DNA of 64,000 bases from Hydractinia symbiolongicarpus (Eukaryota; Cnidaria; Hydrozoa; Anthoathecata; Hydractiniidae). The position numbers were made by a program, and so were the translations under genes. The stretch spans positions 17,858,001-17,922,000 of the forward strand of contig NC_079884.1 in assembly GCF_029227915.1 (NCBI RefSeq), given 5' to 3'. Below are positions 36,172 through 46,205 of this stretch, piece by piece. Every line of letters begins with the position of its first letter. Position 1 is the first letter of the stretch. Below the pieces are notes generated by a model that saw only the letters and a list, made by a program, of their open reading frames with translations, was not told the origin of the DNA and made no database searches.

Positions 36172-37860
36172 AATAGATGACAGAAAAAATATGTATTTTT
36201 TATGTAACGATAGGGAGTATTATGAAGGCATTATGCAGTATTATGCGATATTACGTTGGTATGGCCATCGACAGAAAATTTATGTGTTTTTTATGAATTA
36301 TGAAGGTATTATGCAGTATTATGCAGTATTATGCGATATTACGTTGGTATGGCCATCGACAGAAAATTTATGTGTTTTTTATGAATTATGAAGGTATTAT
36401 GCAGTATTATGCGATATTACGTTGTTATGGCCATCGACAGAAAATTTATGTAATTTTTTTGAATTATGACGGTATTATGCAGTATTATGCAGTATTATGC
36501 GATATTACGTTGGTTATGGATTATTAACAGAAAAAATATGTATTTTTTATGGAACGATAGGGAGTATTATGCAGTATTATGCAGTATTATGCGATATTAC
36601 GTAGGTATGGCCATCGACAGAAAATTTTTGTATTTTTTATGGAACGATAGGGAGTATTATGAAGGCATTATGCAGTATTATGCGATATTACGTAGGTATG
36701 GCCATCGACAGAAAATTTTTGTATTTTTTATGTAACGACAGAGAGTATTATGAAGGTATTATGCAGTATTATGCGATATTACGTTGGTATGGCCATCGAC
36801 AGAAAATTTATGTGTTTTTTATGAATTATGAAGGTATTATGCAGTATTATGCGATATTACGTTGTTATGGCCATCGACAGAAAATTTATGTACTTTTTTT
36901 GAATTATGAAGGTATTATGCAGTATTATGCAGTATTATGCGATATTACGTTGGTATGGCCATCGACAGAAAATTTATGTGTTTTTTATGAATTATGAAGG
37001 TATTATGCAGTATTATGCAGTATTATGCGATATTACGTTGGTATGGCCATCGACAGAAAATTTATGTGTTTTTTATGAATTATGAAGGTATTATGCAGTA
37101 TTATGCGATATTACGTTGTTATGGCCATCGACAGAAAATTTATGTACTTTTTTTGAATTATGAAGGTATTATGCAGTATTATGCAGTATTATGCGATATT
37201 ACGTAGGTATGGCCATCGACAGAAAATTTTTGTATTTTTTATGTAACGACAGAGAGTATTATGAAGGTATTATGCAGTATTATGCGATATTACGTTGGTA
37301 TGGCCATCGACAGAAAATTTATGTGTTTTTTATGAATTATGAAGGTATTATGCAGTATTATGCGATAGTACGTTGTTATGGCCATCGACAGAAAATTTAT
37401 GTACTTTTTTTGAATTATGAAGGTATTATGCAGTATTATGCAGTATTATGCGATATTACGTTGGTTATGGATTATTGACAGAAAAAATATGTATTTTTTA
37501 TGTAACGATAGAGAGTATTATGAAGGCATTATGCAGTATTATGCGATATTACGTTGGTATGGCCATCGACAGAAAATTTATGTGTTTTTTATGAATTATG
37601 AAGGTATTATGCAGTATTATGCGATATTACGTTGTTATGGCCATCGATAGAAAATTTATGTACTTTTTTTGAATTATAAAGGTATTATGCAGTATTATGC
37701 AGTATTATGCAATATTACGTTGGTTATGGATTATTGACAGAAAAAATATGTATTTGTTATGTAGCGACAGAGAGTATTATGAAGGTATTATGCAGTATTA
37801 TGCGATATTACGTTGGTATGACCATCGACAGAAAAAATATGTATTTGTTATATAGAGAGG
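36172..37860 (+). repeat. Right-arm tandem array, about 19 units of ~80-90 bp
   Basis: Each unit contains 'gcagtattatgcgatatta', then 'cgttggtatggccatcgac' and 'agaaaatttatgtg'. Variants with 'ggttatggattattgacag' occur about every few units. 'gcagtattat' is duplicated within some units, giving length variation. Blocks such as the one at 36712 recur about 510 bp later (37222), a higher-order repeat. Confidence 0.9.
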
Positions 37861-38027
37861 ATGTCGGATAATGCGGTTTCATTTGTCGGGTCCATTTGGT
37901 TGGAGAAGTATGACTGAACGTCTGTCGGCTTTTTATGTCGATAAAGTATGAAGGTTGTTAGTTATGTTGTACGTCGTGTGTCGGGACCACTTAGCCCGGT
38001 GCTAAATGAAGTCGTTGCCATTCGAAA

Positions 38028-39027
38028 GCCCTTCTAACTTAGTTCTGTACTAAACTTTATGGAGGTAATGATTTCTCATTCGCTCCCAGTACGACACTGT
38101 AGTGAGGCGTAATTTTTCATAGCGATATGTAAAAGTACGTTATTCTTTGTAGACAGGGGTGGATACAGGAATTTAATCAATTTTAATTCTTGACTTTTTA
38201 ATGTTGTTGTCATTGGAACCAAGTTAATTTTTAATCTCAGATTTATCAAAAAATGAAAGTTTTTTCGGCGTTATGACCGATTGTTTAAATACTTGTATTG
38301 GCACATAATTTTACTATCATGATTCACTGTATATTGACCTGATATAAATTTGAGACCTTTTTTATGAACTATTGAATTTGAAATATTTGCACCTCAATAT
38401 GTTCATACTCCTGGCCTAATATGATACATATCCTAGAGATATTGAGTATACATAATCTTTGAGTTGTGGGTATTTTCTATTAAGATACCTGCCACAGCCT
38501 TGCCGCTCCCTGGCCTTGCCAGTGCTGACCGTTCCTTTGCCTACTCTTTCTATGCCTTTTCTGGTGCCTGCCTACTATGCTTTTGCCTGTGCCTCCGATG
38601 TCTTGCTGATTCCTCTTTCTGTTTCCTTGCCTGCCTTTGCCGTGCCCTTTCCTTGCCGTGCTTAATGCCTTTGCCTTGGCAACCTCTCCGCAACACTTTC
38701 TATATTGATTTACAGACTCGAACATGTAGATATATCTAGAAATTTTATCTTCTCCAGCCCTTGCTCATTACGGAGTTACATACCGCGCAGGTCTGGGCGC
38801 TAGCGAAGCGCTTTGTAGGGACAAATTTTTGGCTTGTTTTCATTTGTCTCGATGGCCCAAATAATTTTTATGGTCAGTTTTTCACAACTATTCTGGTTAG
38901 TGCTGCAAAAAGAGGCAGAAATGCAAAATCCTGCCTGATGTTTCTTCAACAAATATTTTACTTTAACTGACGTTTTGCTTTTTAATAACACGTTTAAATG
39001 GTGTTGCTAACCCTCTTTGTGGTATAT
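38028..39027. other. Flank between foldback-like element and Polinton
   Basis: No gene. 38480-38700 is a C/T-rich stretch with repeated 'tttgcc/ccttgcc' words whose open frames on both strands are compositional. 38766-38835 ('cattacggag', 'accgcgcaggtctgggc', 'tagcgaagcg') is a dispersed repeat also present at about 61436-61480 and, mirrored, 62770-62815. Confidence 0.5.
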
Positions 39028-39033
39028 TAGCTA
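39028..39033. repeat. Polinton target-site duplication, left (TAGCTA)
   Basis: TAGCTA abuts the left terminal repeat and is repeated at 55965-55970. Because TAGCTA is its own reverse complement, the exact element boundary could shift by a few bases. Confidence 0.8.
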
Positions 39034-39415
39034 GAGTAGGGAGGTAATTAAAGTACAGTTTAGGTTTTCGACGGTCAAAGCCCTATTAAAAAACGCTGCT
39101 TTTAGACCCCTAAAAAAGCTGTGACGTCACAGATTTTATCATACCTCAAAGGAGTAAACACGTGACATCATGACGGCACTCGACAAAACTGCTGACATCA
39201 ACGTTCGAGTAGGGAAATTCCCTACTCAAATTGCGACCGTTGTTAGTTGAAGTTTAAATGTACCTATAATAAATAGAAATGACTTGGTTCAAGAATGCAA
39301 TTAGTAAAATATATAACGCTATATCAGCACCAGTAGCAGCAACTCGCGATGCTCTTGCAGGTCGACTACAGAGCGTGCGAGACACTGTTAGACATTATTA
39401 TAACAGGGCGAGGGA
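39034..39415 (+). repeat. Polinton left terminal inverted repeat (~382 bp)
   Basis: Matches the reverse complement of 55576-55964 with scattered substitutions and small indels (one of several bases near 39205). It contains non-coding DNA with a GTGACGTCAC-type palindrome near 39120, a promoter-like 'tataataaat' at 39265-39274 and the first about 45 codons of the polymerase gene from 39279. Confidence 0.92.
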
Positions 39416-42400
39416 ACAAATTGCTGGAAGGCCAACGCTGCACGATGAAATCGAGAGGGAAGCGCGAGAGGACTTTTACGATACTGGAGACATACAAAAC
39501 GAATACAGCGGAGTCGAAGACATCAAACACATGTTCCCGAAAGAGAAAAACCGATCGGCAGGCGTCGAAGACATTCAGCACATTTTTGATGAAAATGACA
39601 CACAGATGTTGGAAGACGGAAATCGTGTCAAGACATGGCGGTTCAACAAGAACCTTAATCAGCCACTGGCGGAGGCCATCATGCGAAAAGTTACGCCCTA
39701 CATAGATATGAGAGTTAAGGTAGTCTACAGTTTTGCTTGCACCATCTACGAAGCAGGGGGTGGCACGGCTTCGTATCACAAAACCAGGGGAAGCGAAGTA
39801 TCACCTAGCTTACATCGAAGCCTTTATCGAAAAATGTGGCAGCGATTAGATCTAGGAGATCATGAGTTTTGGGGGAAGGCGTACTTGCCACCAGAAAGAA
39901 CAATCGAGACCCAAGGATCGTACGAAGAGAAAATAGTCTTCCAGCATGTACAGGTCAAGATCATCTCCACAAGGGAGCCCTTGTTAGGCTGTGGACCTTT
40001 ACCAGACTGGTTGCGAAAAAAGAGGTGCATCTACAGCTTTGATAAGGAAGATGAAAGAACCGACAATTTGTGTGTCTGAAGATGCCTGGTCGTACACTCA
40101 CGCAAAGAGCGAAAGCAGCGCGAGAAACGTGTCATGAGACCAGCTCTCACAATAGCACGCGAGTACTACGAGAATCCTAAACTAAAGAGGGAAGAAGTAC
40201 GTGCTACGAATCTCGTTGACTTCGAGGGCATAGCGAAGCGTTTCAAGATCAATATCAGAGTCTTTGAACCCAAGACCAAGTCTGAGAAAGCGCCATGGAG
40301 ACTCGTGTACGGTCAGAATCAATACAAAAAAGATTTAGACAAGATCAACCTCGGCATGTTGGATGGGCACTGTTTCTACATTAAAAAGATAGATGTTTTA
40401 ACAAAACACTGGGAATGCGAAGCCTGCAAACAGCGATTCACCAGAGTTGAAAACCTAACAAGGCATAAAAAGAACGAGTGCGAGGGAAAAAAGCCGACCA
40501 TCATCTGTAAAGGCAAGAAGGTCAAGCGCATGCCTAGCAAGTCAGAGAAGGTCTTTTACGGTGAGGGCTTCAGCTATGACGTTTGTAAATGGCTCGAACA
40601 CATGTCGAGGGAAACTGGAAGGCACATTCATCACGCACTCTGTGGGCATGGGGGAGAACGCGTGATACGCTATGGCAAAAAGGAAAACCAAGTCTACAAG
40701 GTAGACGGCTATGAGCCAGAGACTAAGACAGTCTATGAGTACCACGGCTGCAAGTGGCATGGATGCCCCTGCCAAGGAACAGACAAAAATCGATATAAGG
40801 CCACTAAGTCTAAGGAGGAAGGCATCCGAAAACTTGGCTACAACCTCGTTGTAGTATGGGAGTGTGAGAGCCCACCCAAAGCCAAGAGGTACTTCAAGAA
40901 AGAATTTCGACCCTACCCTCACTACATCGTGTTTGATTTCGAGGCCCTCATGCTCCCTCTGAATCAGCGACAAACATCCGATCTAACATACATCTCGGAG
41001 CATGTGCCGGTCAGCGTCGCTATTCACGATAGTCTGAACGGAGATCCAACGTTCGTGGAGCACGATGATCCCAAGATCTTGGTTAAACGATTTGTGGAGC
41101 AGCTCGAAAAGAGACACGCCCTCATTGTGGAAGAGGTGGAGAGAATGTACCCGAGACCCGATGGTTTTAACATGCTTTCGGACAAGACTCAGAAGGCATG
41201 GAACAAGTGGGTAAACCAAGTGCCCGTGATAGGTTTCAACAGTAGCAAGTATGACCGGAATATGATCAAGCGGTACTTTGTCGATCAAATTGCCAGATAC
41301 GATAGCGATAAGATCAACGTGGCGAAGAAAGATAACAACTACATGTTCTTTACGACCTCAAGGTTTAAATTTCTCGATATCAAAAATGTTCTCTCTCCTG
41401 TTATGAGCTATGACCTATGGTGCAAGTCTCTGGATTGTAAGCTCGAAAAGCTGGTGTTCCCCTACGAGTGGCTGACGAGCTATGACAAGCTAAACCACGT
41501 CGGCCCCGTTGAGCACGAACACTTCTATAGCAGTCTTATTGGTAAAAACACCCTCTCTCTTGATGAGTACGAAACATTCCGTGCCGAGTTTTACAAGCGA
41601 GGCTGTGTCACCATGATGGAATGGTTGCGTGAGTACAATTTAGCCGACGTGGAACCTTTCACCGAAGCCGTGGACAAGACAAAGCAGCAGTACTACGACG
41701 ACGAGATAGACATCTTAAAAGACGCAGTAAGCATTCCAGGCGTATCGATGCGCTACGTCTTGAACAAGTCTCTACGACTGAATCCAAAGCTAGAGCTATG
41801 CGCTCCAGGAGAGCCTTGTAAGCATAAGTGTAATAAAGACTGCTTCAACAAGAAGTGCAAGGCGTGCAAAAAGGTGCAAAAGGCTTGCACTGAGTGCACG
41901 AAGAATGAGGCGTATGAACTGCTTCAAACGGGCATGGTGGGAGGGCCTGCCATCGTGTTCTGTAGGTACCACGAGAGAGACGTGACGGGTATCAGATCCC
42001 ACATATACCAGGAGCCACGGAAGTGCAAAACTGTTCTGGGGCTTGACGCGAACCTACTGTACCCGAGTACGTTGATGAACTACTTTCCATGCGGTAAAGA
42101 AAAGCTGCTCAAGATCAACCCACCCACGGCTGAGCACAACATCAGACTGTTGATAGAAGGTGTGCAAAATGGATCCCTCTTTGGTTTTGCGCAGGTCGAC
42201 ATCGAAGTCCCTCTGGAACTATATGACAAATTCAGCGAGATGGCTCCGCTATTTGTGGTCAAGGAGATACCCGACGATCAAATCCCTGAGCACATGCACG
42301 AGTACCTAAAAGCAACAGGGCGCAAACGTGTTCCAGGTACACGTAAGCTCCTAGGGTTGATGAAAGCTGAAAAGATCTTGCTGTTCACAACCTTGCTCGA

Positions 42401-43042
42401 GTGGTACCTTGACCATGGCCTGAAGGTGACAGCGTTTCACCAGCTCATCGAGTATGAACGAGGTAAACCGTTTGCGTGGTTTCCGAAAGAAATTTCGGAT
42501 GCACGACGACAAGCCGATAAGGATCCTGACAAGCGTCTGGCTGGAGATACGGCCAAGCTTAAAGGGAACTCGTTCTATGGAAAAATGATCGAAGATCAAG
42601 CGAGGCACGCGAACACCACCTTTACGAGAGATGAAAAGAAGGTGGATGCAGCGATGAGATCGCCATACGTTGAAGATCTTGAAGAGATAGGTGATGCTTA
42701 TGAGATCCGAGAAGGAAAGAAAAAGGTGCATATCGACAGAGCGTACCAGTGCGGCATTGCGGTGTACCAGCTGGCCAAATTGCGCATGCTTGAGTTTTAT
42801 TACGATTTTTTGGATAAGTACGTGAATCGTCGAGACTTTGAGTACGTGTATATGGATACGGATAGCGCGTATTTTGCCATCTCTGGAGAAGAGTTACGAG
42901 ATGTCGCTCGCCCTGAACTGCTTGACGAGTACGACAAAAACGTGAAAAACTGGCTCGTCACTGATAAGTACTCAAGTCGAACAGGAGGGCTATTTAAACC
43001 AGAATTTATCGGTTTTAGAATGATCGCTGACTTAATCAAGTG
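39279..43042 (+). pseudogene. polB: Protein-primed-type DNA polymerase B, in-frame stop, truncated
   Basis: One frame of about 1254 codons interrupted by TGA at 40077-40079, where the family has coding sequence. The first part (39279-40076) has the TIR-encoded leader and 'GCGPLPDWLRKKRCIY'. After the stop come a C2H2-type finger ('WECEACKQRFTRVENLTRH', about residues 93-116 counted from 40134), a nuclease-like 'VDGYEPETKTVYEYHGC', exonuclease motifs 'YIVFDFEAL' and 'VIGFNSSKYD', polymerase motif A 'LDANLLYPS', B 'KLKGNSFYGKM' and C 'YMDTDS'. It stops at 'GLFKPEFIGFRMIA' plus a few residues, before the C-terminal (K-x-Y/thumb) region expected in the family. It would copy the element genome. 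Broken by the nonsense codon and the lost C-terminus. Confidence 0.92.
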
Positions 43043-43050
43043 AAAAACCC

Positions 43051-43462
43051 GTGCTGACAGGGAAATATAGGACGACTAAGGCTGGTTTTCACGAATTTGC
43101 CCCTGTTTCTGCAATCCCAAGGTTAGTGATAGACGCCCTGGATCGATACTACTCTACAGAGACTGACGATTCGATATGGAACGCGGTGAGGTTGTTTATG
43201 GACTTGATTAATATCCATACATTCGAAAATGGGAACGGGAGGCTATGTAGGCTCGTTATTTCCCACGTACTTGTGGAGAGTGGAATGAGTCTTTTTCCAG
43301 TTTTGCTTAGCTCGTTCCACAAACGCGGCAGGCGCCATTACATTCAGGCTGTTAAAAGGGAGACCATCGTTACTTTACACGATGGTCTGTAGGTCTTTGG
43401 TGAAGGTATGGGATAATTTTGAGCAAAACTTGGCTCTACTAGAAAAGTCGGAGGTTTACTGA
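43051..43462 (+). pseudogene. Fic-domain protein fragment
   Basis: It follows the polymerase stop by a few bases in another frame and has no ATG. Motifs run 'LTGKYRTTKAGFHEFAPVS' (Fic N-flank), then the Fic signature 'HTFENGNGRLCR' (HxFx(D/E/N)GNGR) and 'LLSSFHKRGRRHYIQAVKR'. A 1-nt frame change near 43360-43380 leads to a further family-like tail 'SLVKVWDNFEQNLALLEKS' ending at 43460-43462. Fic enzymes transfer AMP or similar groups to target proteins. The N-terminal part, including any inhibitory helix, is missing, so this is a remnant. It joins the polymerase exactly where the polymerase C-terminus is lost. Confidence 0.8.
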
Positions 43463-43477
43463 TTCGTCACTACAAGG

Positions 43478-43505
43478 AAATTTTGTAAAGCTCTTTACAA
43501 AATTT
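43478..43505 (+). terminator. Hairpin after the polymerase/Fic unit
   Basis: Perfect 12-bp stem AAATTTTGTAAA with GCTC loop, 16 nt after the end of the Fic-like reading. Same class as the hairpins at 45214, 46808, 50497, 52989 and 53875. A weaker GC stem (GGGGGA/TCCCCC, 43562-43580) follows. Confidence 0.6.
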
Positions 43506-43657
43506 TTAGCCCAAGCGTGCCTTTGGTCGTTTAAAACGATGGCTTTTCCCTCGTTGTAGGTGGGGGATGAAACGTCCCCCATTACCATCCCCGATCTGGG
43601 CACTTCGGATAAAGACCTCTTTTCATCTACTATTTTTCCAAGGGCAAGTCTAAATAA

Positions 43658-44032
43658 ATGAGTGAAGAACAATCTAACCAAGTCATAACCAAGAAGAATG
43701 AGGGTCGTGTTGCTGCTGGAAAAAAACTTGCTGAATGGAATCGCAAGAACAAGGCTGACTTGCAGAAGAACTTGGGCAAAAGTACTTCGCAAGAGGGTCA
43801 GGAACCTGTCGCAAGTCCTCACAAGTTCCCAGACAGTCTCTATGTCGCTGGAGGTCTAGCTGCCGTACTTGCTGTTTGCGTGGCAGTCTATTACATACGT
43901 AAGAAGCCTGCTGAAACCGTCTCCACAGGTGCGCCAGCGGAAGGGCCGTCTCAACCCACGCAAAAGCAACGCGATCGCCTGGCGACCGTGTCAGCGGAAG
44001 GGCGTCATATCGACATTTTCAAGATGCGATAA
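43658..44032 (+). CDS. Conserved small Maverick membrane protein
   Basis: 124 residues. A Lys-rich N-terminal helix ('RVAAGKKLAEWNRKNKADL') is followed by one transmembrane segment at about residues 61-80 and a Pro/Gln-rich then basic C-terminus. The start ATG lies in 'taaataaatg', the start motif shared by many genes of this element. Proteins with a 'GKKLAEWN' helix and one membrane span are familiar from Maverick elements, but I know no function; a virion or membrane role is inference. Next gene 10 bp downstream. Confidence 0.7.
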   Translation: MSEEQSNQVITKKNEGRVAAGKKLAEWNRKNKADLQKNLGKSTSQEGQEPVASPHKFPDSLYVAGGLAAVLAVCVAVYYIRKKPAETVSTGAPAEGPSQPTQKQRDRLATVSAEGRHIDIFKMR

Positions 44033-44042
44033 CCTATAATAA

Positions 44043-44288
44043 ATGAGCAGCAAAGAGGAGTATAAGAAAGAAATCGTGGATTCCGTGTGGGAATCTGTCA
44101 GACTAGTATCCTATACTATTATCTTGGCGCTAGGCGCGAAAAAGGCTCTGAGAGTTTCTAGACCGGGGGCCAAGATGGATATGGAGGACGGCTTAAAGCT
44201 CACTGGATATATAACAGGGGCGATATTATTCGACGATTACGCGATAAAACAAAAGTGGTATAAACGTTCCCTAATGCCTCCGAAATAA
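44043..44288 (+). CDS. Small hydrophobic Maverick protein
   Basis: 81 residues with two hydrophobic stretches (about 18-33 and 51-65) and a basic C-terminus. The start codon is part of 'tataataaatg' (44035-44045), the clearest example of the element's start motif. It lies between another membrane protein and the packaging ATPase, a position suggesting a morphogenesis role. Family not recognised. Confidence 0.65.
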   Translation: MSSKEEYKKEIVDSVWESVRLVSYTIILALGAKKALRVSRPGAKMDMEDGLKLTGYITGAILFDDYAIKQKWYKRSLMPPK

Positions 44289-44290
44289 CT

Positions 44291-44932
44291 GTGAAAAAGC
44301 CGTGTCTGCCACTAGGCAAACACAAAGCAATACAGAATAAAATGGACATTGTCAAAGATCCGCATACAGCAATCTTCACTGGGCCTACAGGTTGCGGCAA
44401 GACGCAGCGTGTCCTGAATTTGATTGAGAACGACTATAGGCAACATTTCGACAACATTGTCATTCTCTGCCCTACAATCCGCTGGAACAAGACCTATCAA
44501 GAGAGGTCCTCGCTATGGAGGGATGACTACGTGTTTCTGGTGGACCCCAAGGAGCAGCTGTTCGAATAGATCCAAAAACTGTCGTCATTGCTGGCGGGTG
44601 AAGAGACGTTGTTTATCGTTGACGATATGATAGCCGACGAGAGTCTCGACAAAAAACGTCAGCCCTTGCTTGAGCTTGCCATCAGTGGTAGACATCGCAA
44701 ACACAGTCTCTGGCTACTCACTCAAAGCTACACGGCCATCCCGAAGAACCTTCGAAGGCAAAAAAAGCAGTTGTTCATGTGGTACCCCCACGAACGATCA
44801 GACATGAAACTCGTCGACGAGGAAACCAATATGATCAGCGACTGGGAAAACATCAAGGCTCAGCTCAAAAAGTCAAAGCACGCTTGCCTATATGTAAGAC
44901 TTGAGCACCCCAGGACTTGGAAAATTTTTTGA
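44291..44932 (+). pseudogene. Genome-packaging ATPase (FtsK/HerA, A32-like), in-frame stop
   Basis: Walker A 'FTGPTGCGKTQ', Walker B 'LFIVDDM' and downstream 'SGRHRKHSLWLLTQSYT' (sensor-type region) identify the Polinton/NCLDV packaging ATPase, about 214 codons here as in the family. TAG at 44567-44569 interrupts the frame between Walker A and B. The frame opens with GTG at 44291; the first ATG is 44342, close before Walker A, so the natural start codon may also be damaged. It would pump element DNA into capsids. Confidence 0.88.
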
Positions 44933-44977
44933 GTTCTGTCCCAAGCAACCTGGTTGGAATTATTCCAAAACTAAAAG

Positions 44978-45187
44978 ATGAAAAATATGGAGATAAATCG
45001 TCTTTTCAGATCCCTTCCAACCCGTTTTAAGCAAACCTGCGAGCAGCTCAGAAATAACAACGGCAATCCCCACGATAACTTCATCTCTCTCGAGGGACTC
45101 AAGTGGATGGAGGGCAATACAAGAGACCCCAATATTCGAGGTAGACTGCGAGCACTTAAAGATAGCACGACGGCTTCGTCCTATTAG
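44978..45187 (+). CDS. Small basic Maverick protein, unknown
   Basis: 69 residues, basic and polar ('LFRSLPTRFKQTCEQL', 'PHDNFISLEGLKWMEG'). Intact, ATG start, 46 nt after the ATPase and followed after 26 nt by a strong hairpin (45214-45240). No domain recognised. Its place in the ATPase transcription block is the only hint at a role. Confidence 0.5.
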   Translation: MKNMEINRLFRSLPTRFKQTCEQLRNNNGNPHDNFISLEGLKWMEGNTRDPNIRGRLRALKDSTTASSY

Positions 45188-45213
45188 ATGGTGCCCTGGG
45201 GACGAGGTAAATA

Positions 45214-45240
45214 TTAATGTGAGCCACAGGTTCACATTAA
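45214..45240 (+). terminator. 3'-end hairpin, copy of the one at 46808
   Basis: TTAATGTGA plus a G-T pair and CC/GG closing an ACA loop; 27 nt, identical to 46808-46834. Placed 26 nt after a stop codon and upstream of the BRO-N gene. Two identical copies at two gene ends argue for function. Confidence 0.6.
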
Positions 45241-45307
45241 CTAGCACGTTTCAAAGAGCACCGTCCATGCAACATGATCCCCGAAATTCCAAAAACTCAC
45301 AAGCAAA

Positions 45308-46117
45308 ATGTCTCTTGTGGTTGATTACTTTAAAGGAAAGCAAGTCCGATCATTCTTTGTTCAGGATAAAGGTCAATGCATCGTAGGCTCCGATGTTTGG
45401 AGAGCCGCGGGCTATAAGCGGGAAGCGGGAGTAAAAGCTATTCAGAGACTTGTTCCCAACAAGTACAAAATACGGAAAGGTGACGCTGTTGTTGACCTCC
45501 AGAGGGTGGACAGATTTGTCCACCCCCGGCAAGATACAGTTTTACTAACGGAGCCAGGCCTTTATTGCTTCCTCTTGAGCTGTGGCAGACCTGTAGCAGC
45601 ACCATTTTTGGATTGGGTTGTTGAAGAGGTTTTACCTCGAGAGGTCCGCAAGTTTGCTGGAATTGTAGAAGAAAATCAAGCGGCGCTGGCTCTGCTCACC
45701 CACGATTTGGAGGATAAAGATCGTCAAATTTTTACCCTAGAGGAAGATGTTGACGACCTCGAGGGAATGATAGCCTTACAAGAGCAAGAAATTGAAGAAC
45801 TACGACAGCGAGCCGTTCCTCACCTTGAAGACCCTAGAAAGGATAACGGGATGGTTATAATCCAAAAGAATAACAACGAATATCCGTATGTCGCTATATG
45901 TGGGCAACATGGCTATGTAGCGCAAAAGATTCGCAACAAGTTAACAGATCATCCCAACGGTCAACTCGTCGTTCTTGCAGAAACTCCAAATGCCATTGTA
46001 CATTACAACTGGCTCCGAGAGCGTGGATGCATCGAAGTAAATCCCGAACGTCCAAGGCACTTTCGACTAGGTCGTAATTATACACATCAGAGATTGATGG
46101 AGCTTGCTGAGATCTAG
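45308..46117 (+). CDS. BRO-N / KilA-type DNA-binding protein
   Basis: 269 residues. The N-terminal BRO-N domain (about 1-115) reads 'VRSFFVQDKGQCIVGSDVW', 'TVLLTEPGLYCFLLSCGRP', 'APFLDWVVEEVLPREVRK'. A coiled-coil segment (about 118-170) follows, then a C-terminal domain ('MVIIQKNNNEYPYVAICGQ' onward) of the DUF3627 type often paired with BRO or KilA domains in large DNA viruses. BRO proteins bind DNA and are thought to influence viral or host transcription. Intact, ATG start. In baculoviruses, irido- and ascoviruses they are readily exchanged, so horizontal acquisition is likely. Confidence 0.88.
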   Translation: MSLVVDYFKGKQVRSFFVQDKGQCIVGSDVWRAAGYKREAGVKAIQRLVPNKYKIRKGDAVVDLQRVDRFVHPRQDTVLLTEPGLYCFLLSCGRPVAAPFLDWVVEEVLPREVRKFAGIVEENQAALALLTHDLEDKDRQIFTLEEDVDDLEGMIALQEQEIEELRQRAVPHLEDPRKDNGMVIIQKNNNEYPYVAICGQHGYVAQKIRNKLTDHPNGQLVVLAETPNAIVHYNWLRERGCIEVNPERPRHFRLGRNYTHQRLMELAEI

Positions 46118-46122
46118 GATTT

Positions 46123-46173
46123 TTTTTTTGTAACCCGTGTCAGCGAAGCCCGTCTTGATAGATTACAAAAAAA
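46123..46173 (+). terminator. Inverted repeat after the BRO gene
   Basis: An 11-bp arm TTTTTTTGTAA (46123-46133) and its exact complement (46163-46173) with a 29-nt loop, starting 5 nt after the BRO stop codon. Looser than the other end hairpins but in the same place relative to a gene. Confidence 0.45.
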
Positions 46174-46205
46174 CCTGATAGACGCTGCTTGACCACTTCG
46201 GCTGC

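Larger units (their letters stand above)
34755..38027. mobile_element. Foldback-like element, 8-bp TSD, TIRs with tandem units
   Basis: Perfect 8-bp duplication ATTCGAAA at 34755-34762 and 38020-38027. The element (34763-38019, 3257 bp) starts GGGAACGACTTCATTTAGC, and the reverse complement of its end is GGCAACGACTTCATTTAGC. Inverted ends continue for about 200 bp and pass into tandem units of about 80-90 bp, two or three on the left and about 19 on the right. No transposase ORF. 8-bp duplications fit hAT-type transposases; inverted ends made of subrepeats fit foldback elements. Open frames in the array are translations of the repeat, not genes. Confidence 0.8.

Noticed and set aside
36191-37650. 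Series of overlapping frames reading 'GHRQKIYVFF' and 'GIMQYYAILR'
   Set aside because: Every frame is a translation of the tandem units of the foldback-like element; there is no independent evidence of coding.
36172-37860. CRISPR-like periodic array
   Set aside because: Units are contiguous with no unique spacers, the context is eukaryotic, and no cas genes are present.
38459-38739. Proline/leucine-rich frames on both strands
   Set aside because: Compositional effect of a C/T-rich stretch with repeated 'ccttgcc' words.
40082-40180. Short frame starting at ATG 40082 as a separate gene before the polymerase
   Set aside because: It is out of frame with both polymerase parts, while the polymerase frame itself continues across the TGA with family-like sequence.
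44978-45187. Maturation protease candidate
   Set aside because: 69 residues with no visible catalytic His/Cys arrangement of adenain-type proteases.
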